IMG/VR virus record: IMGVR_UViG_3300006919_000232
Span: 1 to 32,018 of that record
Direction: 5' to 3' (one strand)
From: a virus
Length of the DNA stretch: 32,018 nucleotides
Positions 13,401 to 21,060 of the stretch are shown here, piece by piece; position 1 is the first letter of the stretch, and every line of letters starts with the position of its first letter. Made by a program: the position numbers and the translations under genes. Below the pieces are notes generated by a model, which worked only from the letters and a program-made list of their open reading frames with translations, had not been told where the DNA came from and did no database searches.

Positions 13401-13470
13401 TTAAGTTGTTGTATGTTTTAAATATATCTCTCAGTAAGAACTGAGATATATTTAAAACTACAACTACTAA
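13401..13470. repeat. Palindromic intergenic element, copy D
   Basis: TTAAGTTGTTGTATG, then a hairpin with arms GTTTTAAATATATCTC and GAGATATATTTAAAAC, then CTACAACTACTAAGGG. It shares flanks and the two-base left-arm bulge with copy C. There is no leftward gene on its right, so it is not needed as a terminator of an upstream gene; it lies in the leader of the first early gene. Confidence 0.75.
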
Positions 13471-14079
13471 GGGTTCGGAATGAGGTCAGTTTGTGGTCAG
13501 GGCAGAGTAGTAGTAACTACTCTATATAGTAGGGTGGAGGTTGTCCCCCAAGCCTATTAGACTAGGTCAGGAAACCGCGAAGTAAACGCCTATACACACA
13601 GGTAAAGTCGTACGTGAAGTGGGTGCAGCTAAATGACTGTCTGACAATGCTGTAACAAAAGCTGAAAAGTATGCAGAAAACCGCAGGCGTAGTAGAAATA
13701 CGTGAAGCAAGGTGCGTTTCGGTAGGCGTGTGCTGGCGTGCGCATGTATATATAATCCCCCAGGCCTATATTTCTCAGAAAAAATTTGCGCTATTTTTTT
13801 CTTCAGACCCAATTTTAGCCGATTTGTGAATTATTATGCGGTTGCGAAATTCTTTACGATCACATTTTATTTTTATAACCCTTGTATTTTCAATACTTTA
13901 CAAATCATCACTTAAAGTAATTATTTACGGTTGATTTTAAGTTTTTTATGGGTTAACTTTGCTCAAGTCTACTAAACGAATAGCTTTTGTAACTGTTTAT
14001 GATGGTTTTAGTGTATTAGTTATTTTGTTTCTGTATGGGTTGATCAAGCCTTAGCTATGTTTGCGTCTATTATGACTTT
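13471..14079. other. Gene-free divergence region with GC-rich repeat block
   Basis: No credible gene is visible in these 609 bp. Three GGTCAG words occur (13484, 13495, 13565), the first two 11 bp apart. GAGTAGT/ACTACTC forms a palindrome at 13505-13522. Direct repeats include TCCCCCA(A/G)GCCTAT (13544, 13756), TACGTGAAG followed by GGTGC (13611, 13699) and AAACCGC (13572, 13678). ACGCCT at 13586 can pair with AGGCGT at 13685 or 13724. Local G+C is about 48% over 13561-13740 by hand count, and then falls sharply to the right of 13770. It is a candidate origin, packaging site, structured RNA, or early control region. Confidence 0.55.
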
Positions 14080-14103
14080 CCCCCTAATATATGGGGGTTT
14101 TTT
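14080..14103 (+). terminator. Rho-independent terminator-like hairpin, rightward
   Basis: CCCCC (14080-14084) and GGGGG (14093-14097) flank an 8-nt loop and are followed by six T. No rightward gene precedes it, so it would end a rightward transcript from the gene-free region, or act as an attenuator just in front of the first late gene. Confidence 0.6.
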
Positions 14104-14109
14104 ATTTAT

Positions 14110-14117
14110 TATATTTG
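14110..14117 (+). promoter_or_regulatory. TATATTTG, -7-like box before the 1048-aa gene
   Basis: Matches TAnnTTTG, the -7 box of Bacteroidota promoters, 4 nt before the ATG at 14122. No TTG lies at the usual -33 distance. If used, the transcript would be almost leaderless. Confidence 0.4.
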
Positions 14118-14121
14118 CTTT

Positions 14122-17100
14122 ATGGCTAGAGTAAAAAAATATCAGAACGGCGGTATAGGAGATCCTAAAAAGCCAGTTACAAGACAAGATAGCTTAGATG
14201 TAATAAACAGTAGCCAGCAGATGGTTGACGCATTATTGGCCTCAGGATATGTACCTGATGGTGATTTGCAGCGAGGCGGTGGGTTCTCATCAAAAACAGA
14301 CGAAGAAAACCTTGAATTTACCAAAAGGTCATTAGAAGAAACAGAAAAATGGTTTGAGGAGAATAAAGAGAGGATACCTGAAGATAAACAAGAGGCAGTA
14401 TTAAAGAAGATAGAGGATTATAAGAAAGAATTAGGAAAAAAACAATCAGAAGCCTTAGACCGTAACGCTAAGATGGATCGTGAATATAATGATGACGGCA
14501 CTTTTTTAAGTCGTGAAAGTGATACTTCTATAATAAATGAAGACCTCCCTAAGGTTTTATATAATACAAGAGTAAATCCTACTGGTACACAAAGTTATTA
14601 TAACAAACAATCAGGGGATGTAGTTAGTGTTCCTGTTTATGATAAAGTTAACTGGGTGAGTGGAGATGTAACCCCCCCTACAAGCGAAAAAGAAGCAATT
14701 AGTAATCTTAATAAGCCTGTAGATATGAAACCTCTTGAATTTTTACTTAAAGAAATAAAGAGGGGCTCAGTTAATAAAGAACTTCAAACTAGCACTAGCT
14801 CTATACCTACATCTAGACGCAATACAGAACTTATGTACAAGCTTAACGCTAATATGCGTACTGGGCAAGAACCTGACAAGTATAAAGTTTGGGATGAGAA
14901 AAGTAAAAGTTGGAAGATGAGGGATGTAGAGCCTGAGGAGTTAGAGCGTTACAAAAAAGAAAACCAGATTAAAAATAGGGAGATAATAAAAGCTTCTTTT
15001 GGTAGTGGGGGGATGACTACTGACCCTACCGATCCAAAGAAATCGGCAACCGCATCAGATAGTTTAAACGTAGCAGCTCTTAAGTCGGGTATTTCTCAGG
15101 TAGAAAGTAGTGGTGGTCAGGAGATTTTTATGATAAATCCTGATCCTAACAGTACAGCTACTGGATTATACGGTCAAAGGTTTAGTGAGATACAAGATGA
15201 GTATGATGGTAGTAGGACAGAGTTCTCTACAGACCTAGAAGCTCAAGAGGAATATATGAATAAAAGGATAGAGCAGGGTATTAACGCCCCTTCTTTAAAA
15301 AGGAATGCAATAGACCTTACGGCAGAGTATAAAGATCAGTTAGGTGATAATTGGGACTTCACTTTAAATGAGGTTGCTGCGTTGAGCCATTTCTTGGGGA
15401 GGGGAGGAGCGAGAAAGTATTTTGCATCTATCCGTGATGGGGAAGATTATGTTGTTTCTGGCACTAATAAGACTCCAGAAGAGTATCTAGAGATATTTAA
15501 TGAAGGGGAATCAAAAGTTAAAAACTATGGTGGCTATGTAAGGCCTATTAAAAGAGGTGACAACGGTGTTACTGTTGATTACGAAACAGAAGATGAGGAG
15601 AAAAATCGTAAAGAAGAAAAAGATTTCTCATCAAAAGTAAGAGATACAAGCGATTATAAAGACGTATTAGACACGTTAGGTGGATTATTAAAAGAGTATA
15701 TGTCTGGAGAGGGAGTTACTTACAGCAATCGTAACAACCCACAATCTGATCGTCAGATAATGGAACCTGGCAACCCTATTTTAAATATTGCAAAGCACGC
15801 AAAAGGAATTCTTTCTCAGGGATTAAATAAATATATACAGGAAAATATAAGGCCAGCTGATTATCCTGACACGAAAAAATTATTAACTGAGATTTTATTT
15901 GCAAATCCTGACGGTACCTTAACTGTTGCTGGTAAAAATTCGGAGAGCAGGGATATTAAATTGGCAGGGCTTATGAGTGATGACCCTATGTGGACTGATA
16001 CTGAAGGGGATTTAAATGTAGATGAGGAAGCATACGCTATGGCTCTCGGTAGACCAGTTAAAAACAAACATTTTCAGATATCAGAACATACTCCTTCGAA
16101 AGGTCATAAAGAGGGAGATGTATATTATAAAAGCCCAGATTTTGTATGGGATGCCTTGTTATCTGAAATGAACACTGACCACGGCGGAGGATATCGTGAG
16201 ACTTTTACTGGAGCTGTTAACAAAATTAATGGGGCTTATTGGGATACCGAAGCTTTAGGGCTTGATGGGGCAGATCCTTATCAAAATTTTACCGCTTATG
16301 TTGGGGAAGATGAAGGAGGTACGTTTATATCATATTATGATAAATTTGATTTTGCTAGCCCTGCTATAAACAATGTAATAAAAATGGGTGGTGGTAAACC
16401 AGTACAATTTTATGATAAGAAATATGTAAATAGAGACTCAAGCGGTAAGTTGAGTTTTGTAGATTCTCCAGAAGAAGACCCCACTTTAAGGAGTAGGAAG
16501 TTCCGAAAAGATGGTGGCATTGTAAAACCTATTAAAAGGGGTGATAATGGTGTGACTACAAAGGAAGGGGCTTTATCTAGCTTAATAGATCGGATGAGAG
16601 ACAATAGGGCTAAAAGAAGGGTAGCTAGAACAAATGTTAAACAGTCTGAAATGACTGATGAAGAATTAGAGCAGATGATGGATATGATTTCATCTACAAC
16701 AGGTGGAGATCGCGTTCCTTCTGCTGGTTATTTTAATCCTGCTACTAGAACTGCAGAAGTAGACTTTGATGAAAGATTTAAACCAGACGACTTAAATAAA
16801 CCTACAGATCCTAATGAGATATTAGGACATGAATTAATACATAGCACTCAGTTTGGGCCTTTAAGACAATTAGCAGAAAAGCTTGGGTTTAATACAGCTC
16901 CTAGAGTTCAAGACCCAGATATAAGAAAGTCTTTTAGAAAAGTAAAAAGAAGTATTAACCAGCGCGATATGGGTGATGGTTTAAGTGATTACGGTAACTA
17001 TATGGCTGGCAGTAGAAATCAAAGGGGTGAATATGAAGCTATTATGAAAACAGGTATTACTTCTGCTCTTTCACAAGGTGTAGACCTTTCTGGTGACTTT

Positions 17101-17268
17101 GATTCTATAGCGAGAAATCTTTCACAAAATGCTGGTTCAACCAATATCAGACAGCTTTCTGATTTTATGAATAATAATAATTGGGATAGTAATCAAAAAG
17201 ACATTATCATGCAAGCGATTAGAGCTAGTAAAGAGTTTACTCCTTATAATATAGAGCAAACTCTATAA
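14122..17268 (+). CDS. Large modular protein: probable lysozyme-like region plus HELIH metallopeptidase-like motif
   Basis: A 1048-aa protein that opens the rightward arm. It starts MARVKKYQNGG, a KYxxGG opening shared with other late proteins here. Residues near 318-470 (ISQVESSGG...NSTATGLYGQRF, later FTLNEVAALSHFLGRGGARKYF) look like a lysozyme or transglycosylase-type region with the early Glu in VESSGG as candidate catalytic residue. The motif GG-[YI]-V-[RK]-PIKRGDNGVT occurs twice (471-484 and 799-812) and seems to separate modules. Near the C-terminus EILGHELIHS has the zinc-peptidase HExxH pattern (His903, Glu904, His907). It is probably a virion protein that opens the cell wall during entry; both enzyme calls are motif-based. 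Confidence 0.55.
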   Translation: MARVKKYQNGGIGDPKKPVTRQDSLDVINSSQQMVDALLASGYVPDGDLQRGGGFSSKTDEENLEFTKRSLEETEKWFEENKERIPEDKQEAVLKKIEDYKKELGKKQSEALDRNAKMDREYNDDGTFLSRESDTSIINEDLPKVLYNTRVNPTGTQSYYNKQSGDVVSVPVYDKVNWVSGDVTPPTSEKEAISNLNKPVDMKPLEFLLKEIKRGSVNKELQTSTSSIPTSRRNTELMYKLNANMRTGQEPDKYKVWDEKSKSWKMRDVEPEELERYKKENQIKNREIIKASFGSGGMTTDPTDPKKSATASDSLNVAALKSGISQVESSGGQEIFMINPDPNSTATGLYGQRFSEIQDEYDGSRTEFSTDLEAQEEYMNKRIEQGINAPSLKRNAIDLTAEYKDQLGDNWDFTLNEVAALSHFLGRGGARKYFASIRDGEDYVVSGTNKTPEEYLEIFNEGESKVKNYGGYVRPIKRGDNGVTVDYETEDEEKNRKEEKDFSSKVRDTSDYKDVLDTLGGLLKEYMSGEGVTYSNRNNPQSDRQIMEPGNPILNIAKHAKGILSQGLNKYIQENIRPADYPDTKKLLTEILFANPDGTLTVAGKNSESRDIKLAGLMSDDPMWTDTEGDLNVDEEAYAMALGRPVKNKHFQISEHTPSKGHKEGDVYYKSPDFVWDALLSEMNTDHGGGYRETFTGAVNKINGAYWDTEALGLDGADPYQNFTAYVGEDEGGTFISYYDKFDFASPAINNVIKMGGGKPVQFYDKKYVNRDSSGKLSFVDSPEEDPTLRSRKFRKDGGIVKPIKRGDNGVTTKEGALSSLIDRMRDNRAKRRVARTNVKQSEMTDEELEQMMDMISSTTGGDRVPSAGYFNPATRTAEVDFDERFKPDDLNKPTDPNEILGHELIHSTQFGPLRQLAEKLGFNTAPRVQDPDIRKSFRKVKRSINQRDMGDGLSDYGNYMAGSRNQRGEYEAIMKTGITSALSQGVDLSGDFDSIARNLSQNAGSTNIRQLSDFMNNNNWDSNQKDIIMQAIRASKEFTPYNIEQTL

Positions 17269-17280
17269 CAAATAATATCT

Positions 17281-17288
17281 TATATTTG
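17281..17288 (+). promoter_or_regulatory. TATATTTG, -7-like box before the 141-aa gene
   Basis: TAnnTTTG match 12 nt before the ATG at 17301, in the short gap after the 1048-aa gene. There is no TTG at -33. Confidence 0.4.
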
Positions 17289-17300
17289 TAAAAATATCAC

Positions 17301-17726
17301 ATGGCAACACTTACAGTAAGCATACAAGAAGAATTAATCCTAAACGGAAAGGATAGGGGTAGTAGTTATGTAACTACATTTAACGCTACTGAAGTAGATA
17401 GCAGAATAGTTACAATTACTAATACTGAAAAATCAATACTATTGTTTGGAAGTGCTATTGAAGCAGGAACTATTAAAGATGCGACCCTAACTTACCTAAG
17501 GATTACAAACTTAGACACATCTACAACAGTAGATTTACGCATAAGAGATGCAGCGCAAGAGTTTATTGTGAGGTTGAATGCTGGAGGCTCTTTTATTTTA
17601 ACAGAAGATAAGTTAGATGCAGATGCTACTGGTAGTGCTGAAACAATTGCTCTGTCTCAGATAGATAGTATTAGCGCTGTATCAGGAACATCTACATCTT
17701 CTTTAGAGATATTCGCAACGGCATAA
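17301..17726 (+). CDS. Small virion/baseplate-like protein, 141 aa
   Basis: The product (MATLTVSIQEELILNGKDRGSSY...) is beta-rich with Thr/Ser and Asp, without signal peptide, and ends DSISAVSGTSTSSLEIFATA. The MATLTVSIxEELILNGxDRGSS opening is one I recall from virion proteins of marine phages, without a proven role. Its compact beta pattern suits a tail or baseplate decoration protein. The stop overlaps the start of the next gene (TAATG). Confidence 0.55.
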   Translation: MATLTVSIQEELILNGKDRGSSYVTTFNATEVDSRIVTITNTEKSILLFGSAIEAGTIKDATLTYLRITNLDTSTTVDLRIRDAAQEFIVRLNAGGSFILTEDKLDADATGSAETIALSQIDSISAVSGTSTSSLEIFATA

Positions 17727-18325
17727 TGAAAGTTATAAGAGCAAATAAATATCAGGGTCTTTTAAAAAGAATGGATGAGGGTGGAATATCAAACCCTGTA
17801 CTAAAAGGTAATAGGAGTGTAAGTAGGTCAAAGTTGAAAAAAATTAAAGACAGACAAATAGCACCTATTGAATCCTTATTAAGGAAGATCGTTATGAAAC
17901 AGGAATTAAAAAAAGGTGAGAGTGAGGGCGATTCAATAAGTTCTGAAGGTGTAGACTTTAATAGTGGATCAGAGGGAGACTCTTGTAGAGAAGTAGATGG
18001 AGAGATAGTTTGTGGGGCTTATGATTCTGACCAAGGAGACGCAGCAGATTCAGGTTCTGAAGAAGATCGTGAGAGAAAATCTATGGCTCTTATATTAGCA
18101 GACTTAATATCGGGAGGAAGAGACGCAAGGCAATCAAGTCTTAAGAATAGAATGAAAAATGTTGGTGGAAGAAGAGAGCTTTATTCTAAAGACAAACAAG
18201 TTGGTATGAAGAATCCAATTGCTAGAGCTAGATATAGATCTTTACAGAGGAGGTTAGCTAGGTCTGAGGGTAGAGAAGATGCAGCAGAAAATCCTGGATT
18301 TCAGACAATAAAGGCTTCTTTTTAA
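17726..18325 (+). CDS. Hypothetical disordered protein with RMDEGG opening, 199 aa
   Basis: It begins MKVIRANKYQGLLKRMDEGGISNP, again with KY and GG near the N-terminus as in other late proteins. Residues 65-120 are acidic and Ser/Gly rich (SEGDSISSEGVDFNSGSEGDS...), probably unstructured. The C-terminal third is basic and helical (ARYRSLQRRLARSEGREDAA). No domain recognised. It could be a scaffold-like or internal virion protein; this is inference from composition and place. Confidence 0.5.
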   Translation: MKVIRANKYQGLLKRMDEGGISNPVLKGNRSVSRSKLKKIKDRQIAPIESLLRKIVMKQELKKGESEGDSISSEGVDFNSGSEGDSCREVDGEIVCGAYDSDQGDAADSGSEEDRERKSMALILADLISGGRDARQSSLKNRMKNVGGRRELYSKDKQVGMKNPIARARYRSLQRRLARSEGREDAAENPGFQTIKASF

Positions 18326-18457
18326 TTGAATAAGTTTTACTTTAATCCAATAAAGAAAAGAAAAGATCACGCTAAAGAAGCAGAAAAGATTAGACTTAAT
18401 AAATTAAAAAATGAAATTAGAAGTAATAAGGTTCAACAAAGGAAAGGACTCGACTAA
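18326..18457 (+). CDS. Possible small basic protein with TTG start, 43 aa
   Basis: A TTG immediately after the upstream stop opens a 43-codon frame (NKFYFNPIKKRKDHAKEAEKI...) that ends at TAA 18457 and overlaps the DUF5675 gene by 47 bp. It fills an otherwise empty 85-bp gap and is rich in Lys and Arg. A TTG start is unusual in this genome, so it may also be non-coding. Confidence 0.3.
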   Translation: MNKFYFNPIKKRKDHAKEAEKIRLNKLKNEIRSNKVQQRKGLD

Positions 18458-18905
18458 TGGATTGCTATTTGATGTAACAAATGAAAGAAAATTTTTATGC
18501 TATACTCTCGAAGATGAGAGCCGCACCGAAAAAGTGCGTGGAGAAACTTGTATACCTGAAGGAGAGTATTGTCTCGGTTTTAGAACTGAAGGCGGCTTCG
18601 ACGCCAAATACGCTCATAGGTTTGCTGACATACATATGGGGATGCTTGAAGTGTGTGATGTCCCAAATTTTAAATATATTCTTATTCATTGTGGTAATAC
18701 TGATGAGGACACTTCGGGATGTTTACTGCTGGGTGATTCGCAAGAAAACAACAACATCAAAGAAAACGGATTCATTGGGAGAAGTACCCATGCGTACTAC
18801 AGGGTCTACCAAGAAATCGCGGAAGCCGTCGAAAAAGAAGAAGAAGTGACTATAGTGTATAGAGACTTCTCTACAGCGTTAGTCGTAGATCCATTATCTT
18901 TGTAA
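18411..18905 (+). CDS. DUF5675-family protein
   Basis: A 164-aa protein with the full DUF5675 pattern: TNGLLFDVTNERKFLCYTLEDE near residue 15, KVRGETCIPEGEYCLGFR (41-58), HRFADIHMGMLEVCDVPNF (69-87), then ILIHCGNTDEDTSGCLLLGDS (91-111). The conserved His and Cys residues and the compact beta layout recall enzymes of the L,D-transpeptidase type, and members are often near lysis genes of phages, but no activity is proven. Here it follows virion genes and precedes an adhesin. A second open frame lies inside it (see findings). Confidence 0.8.
   Translation: MKLEVIRFNKGKDSTNGLLFDVTNERKFLCYTLEDESRTEKVRGETCIPEGEYCLGFRTEGGFDAKYAHRFADIHMGMLEVCDVPNFKYILIHCGNTDEDTSGCLLLGDSQENNNIKENGFIGRSTHAYYRVYQEIAEAVEKEEEVTIVYRDFSTALVVDPLSL
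18895..18902 (+). promoter_or_regulatory. TATCTTTG, -7-like box before the LamG-like gene
   Basis: TAnnTTTG match spanning the end of the DUF5675 gene, 4 nt before the ATG at 18907. No -33 TTG. It overlaps coding sequence, so chance is harder to exclude. Confidence 0.3.
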
Positions 18906-18906
18906 T

Positions 18907-20031
18907 ATGTTAGGATTAGTAAACACAGTATCATCAGGTTCAACACTAGAGGCTTTATATAGTATAATTCTTAATGGCAGCGATGATTATGTAGATTTAG
19001 GCGAGACTTTTAATAGTGTCTTCCAAGGCCACTTTAGTATTTCAATATGGGTAAACTTTGCTGATAAAGATCCTTCTGGAAACGAATACGTTTTTGGATC
19101 AGAGATAGGAACTGAAGATGCTATCTGGTTTAGCCAAACCTCCTCTCAAACTTATGTTTTTCACTTCAAATCTAATAATGATGAAGCAGATTCTAATGCT
19201 TGGTCTACTGGATATAACGACGGAGATGATGGTGAGACGGGGTGGCAACATTTTGTTTTTGTTGTAAAAAACAGAGGAAGTAGCAACGCTTCTCAAATCC
19301 TTTGCTACCAAAACGCAGTATTGAAAACTGCCGTTACAGGTGGCCTTACAGGAACCAACCATGCTGCTTTTACCTCTACTAATCTTTTTTTAGGGGCAAA
19401 AAATAATGACGGAACAGCCGAGCTTTTTTCAGATTCTAAAATAAGTGATTTTGCCATATGGAACGCTTTATTAGATGGAGCCGCTGTAACAGCTATATAC
19501 AACAGCGGTAGACCGACTAACTTAACTTTTGACGATGGAGGTAGTTACGATAACTCTTCTGCGTTACAAGCATATTATAAGATGGGGAATGGAAGATTTG
19601 ATGATAAACCAAACGGAGTTATTCACGATCAACATGCACCTGGGTTTGAGGCTGATTTAATAGCTGCAAATGGTGGTCTAGTTGACAGTTTCTCAGGAAA
19701 CTTTACTCATTCTGGTGGGTTAATGACTGTAACTGCGGATGGAAATCAAAATTGGAACGGGGGTAATGTAGAGGCTTTGACAGTATATAAAGCTACTGTT
19801 GATATAGTATCTGGCGTAACAGGTAAAATTTTTATAGGAGGTACAAACTCAGCGGTTTTTTCTGGGAATGGTGTTAATGTTAGATATGTAACCACTGCTG
19901 CTTCTAACCTTAATTTTGTTTCATTTAATGACTGTGACGATATGGTCGTTAGAAGTTTGAAAGTAGAAAAACTAAAAGGTTTCCCAGGTTTAACTTCTGG
20001 TGGACCAACATTTAGCTCTGATACACCTTAA
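18907..20031 (+). CDS. LamG/concanavalin-like adhesin, tail-associated
   Basis: A 374-aa protein. Residues 18-203 form a LamG-like jelly roll: YSIILNGSDDYVDLG (18-32), FSISIWVNF (43-51), WQHFVFVVK, LFLGAKNNDGTAELF, and ISDFAIWNALLDGAAVTAIYNSGRP at the end. A second beta domain (about 220-374, with GNFTHSGGLMTVTADGNQNW and CDDMVVRSLKVEKL) looks like another carbohydrate-binding module. LamG domains bind sugars, so this is a likely receptor-binding or tail-spike-associated protein for host polysaccharide. It has no signal peptide. It is followed after 10 bp by a small conserved protein. Confidence 0.7.
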   Translation: MLGLVNTVSSGSTLEALYSIILNGSDDYVDLGETFNSVFQGHFSISIWVNFADKDPSGNEYVFGSEIGTEDAIWFSQTSSQTYVFHFKSNNDEADSNAWSTGYNDGDDGETGWQHFVFVVKNRGSSNASQILCYQNAVLKTAVTGGLTGTNHAAFTSTNLFLGAKNNDGTAELFSDSKISDFAIWNALLDGAAVTAIYNSGRPTNLTFDDGGSYDNSSALQAYYKMGNGRFDDKPNGVIHDQHAPGFEADLIAANGGLVDSFSGNFTHSGGLMTVTADGNQNWNGGNVEALTVYKATVDIVSGVTGKIFIGGTNSAVFSGNGVNVRYVTTAASNLNFVSFNDCDDMVVRSLKVEKLKGFPGLTSGGPTFSSDTP

Positions 20032-20041
20032 TAAAACAATT

Positions 20042-20308
20042 ATGGATACTACATACGTAATACTAAATACAACAGAGATCACGGATAAAGATTCTGTGAT
20101 AGATTTTTCTCAGCTAGATAATCGCAATGCTAATATGTTACGCTACAGCAAGGACGGAAGTAAAGCCTTAGTTAAGTATAGAGGAGATCAACCATCGTTT
20201 TTAGATGGGAAGACAACGTACACACATGCAGAGATAATGGTTGTGTTAAGAGATACTGACGGAGATTGGTATACTGAAGATGTGACATATCGGACCTTGC
20301 CTGCTTAA
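20042..20308 (+). CDS. Small conserved late protein, 88 aa
   Basis: I take ATG 20042 (MDTTYVILNTTEITDKD) as start; the frame is open 42 bp further into the LamG-like gene. The pattern MDTTYVILNT...LRYSKDGSKALVKYRGDQPSFLDGKTTYTHAEI is one I associate with hypothetical proteins in marine phages. It is probably a structural or tail accessory protein. Its stop overlaps the stop of the convergent regulator-like gene by 3 bp. Confidence 0.65.
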   Translation: MDTTYVILNTTEITDKDSVIDFSQLDNRNANMLRYSKDGSKALVKYRGDQPSFLDGKTTYTHAEIMVVLRDTDGDWYTEDVTYRTLPA

Positions 20309-20727
20309 CGATCTAGCTCTCGGTATATTCTTTGTACGAGTAACCTAGCTTTCTGCGTTAAAGCATATCTTACTCTATAGTTATATTTAGTTTCATCTCT
20401 AAATAAATGGTCTTCATATGTGTCTGAAGGTGTTAGTTTATCAAAGTGTTTATATATGTATCCGTGTCTAACTAATGGATAAACATATCTTTTACCTATA
20501 TTAGATCTGCTCGATTCAAAACTTTTGCTAGCATAATCTAAAGTAAAAAACTGTAAGTCATATGCCCATAACATAAACTCTATTTTAGAAAAATCCATTT
20601 CTAATTTTTCCGAGTATTTACTCTTTAAAACTTTTAAGTTTTTAAGATAGTTGTTGTTAATATATTTCTTATCTTGTTTAGCAAAGTCTCTAAATAAGAT
20701 TTTTCTCGATATTTTACTTTTAGGCAT
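20305..20727 (-). CDS. Winged-helix-like DNA-binding protein on the opposite strand
   Basis: A 140-aa basic protein and the only minus-strand gene in the late arm. The helix arrangement FMLWAYDLQFFTLDYASKSFESSRSNIGKRYVYPLVRHGYIYKH resembles a winged-helix fold with a recognition helix near SSRSNIGKRYVYPLV. The tail YRVRYALTQKARLLVQRIYRELDR resembles the wing and last helix of MarR-like proteins. It could regulate late genes or the early-late switch. The gene has its own divergent upstream region (20728-20756) with a TAGTTTTG box, so it can be expressed apart from the virion genes. Fold call by eye only. Confidence 0.5.
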   Translation of the reverse strand: MPKSKISRKILFRDFAKQDKKYINNNYLKNLKVLKSKYSEKLEMDFSKIEFMLWAYDLQFFTLDYASKSFESSRSNIGKRYVYPLVRHGYIYKHFDKLTPSDTYEDHLFRDETKYNYRVRYALTQKARLLVQRIYRELDR

Positions 20728-20733
20728 TTGTAT

Positions 20734-20741
20734 TAAATTTG
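20734..20741 (+). promoter_or_regulatory. TAAATTTG, -7-like box before the 100-aa gene
   Basis: TAnnTTTG match 15 nt before the ATG at 20757, in the 29-bp divergent gap between the regulator-like gene and the rightward operon. No -33 TTG in place. Confidence 0.4.
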
Positions 20742-20749
20742 TATTAAAG

Positions 20750-20757
20750 CAAAACTA
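20750..20757 (-). promoter_or_regulatory. TAGTTTTG, -7-like box before the regulator-like gene
   Basis: On the minus strand TAGTTTTG lies 22 nt before the ATG at 20727. It faces away from the box at 20734, so two opposite promoters may overlap here and be under mutual control. Confidence 0.4.
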
Positions 20758-21059
20758 TGACAAAAGACTTTGAATTCTTACTTCATATGCAGAGACTTAT
20801 GTTTGAAGCAGAGGCTTTAGCAAAGCAGTATGATGTAGAAGACAGGTTTATTTCCATTATGTTTGCAGGATTAGTTGATCCTTTAAATGGTAACATATCA
20901 AAGCTTAATGCAATGTATAGTTACAACATACAGGATATTGATGAATTATTAGAAATACAAGATTTTATATTTCAGACATATGACATTGATGATAAGGATG
21001 AATTAGATAATAGAGATCTAGGAAATTTGCTAGATGGAACTGGAATAGAATTAGAATAA
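20757..21059 (+). CDS. Acidic helical protein, 100 aa
   Basis: Mostly helical (FEFLLHMQRLMFEAEALAKQYD, then LNAMYSYNIQDIDELLEIQDFIF) and acidic at the C-terminus. No family recognised. It is the first gene of the middle late operon, just after the divergent promoter-like region, and its stop is 1 bp before the next start. Confidence 0.6.
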   Translation: MTKDFEFLLHMQRLMFEAEALAKQYDVEDRFISIMFAGLVDPLNGNISKLNAMYSYNIQDIDELLEIQDFIFQTYDIDDKDELDNRDLGNLLDGTGIELE

Positions 21060-21060
21060 A

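Noticed and set aside
6060-13470. Palindromes as simple Rho-independent terminators
   Set aside because: On the leftward strand none is followed by a U-tract, and copy D has no upstream leftward gene to terminate.
13567-13812. Minus-strand frame of 81 codons in the GC-rich divergence region
   Set aside because: The product is low-order (Leu/Arg/Ser/Phe) with no family-like pattern, the frame is not coupled to neighbours, and it crosses the repeat block. The region looks non-coding.
13712-13915. Plus-strand frame of 67 codons
   Set aside because: It runs from the GC-rich block into AT-rich DNA with a product of Phe/Tyr/Cys-rich random type; no support from context.
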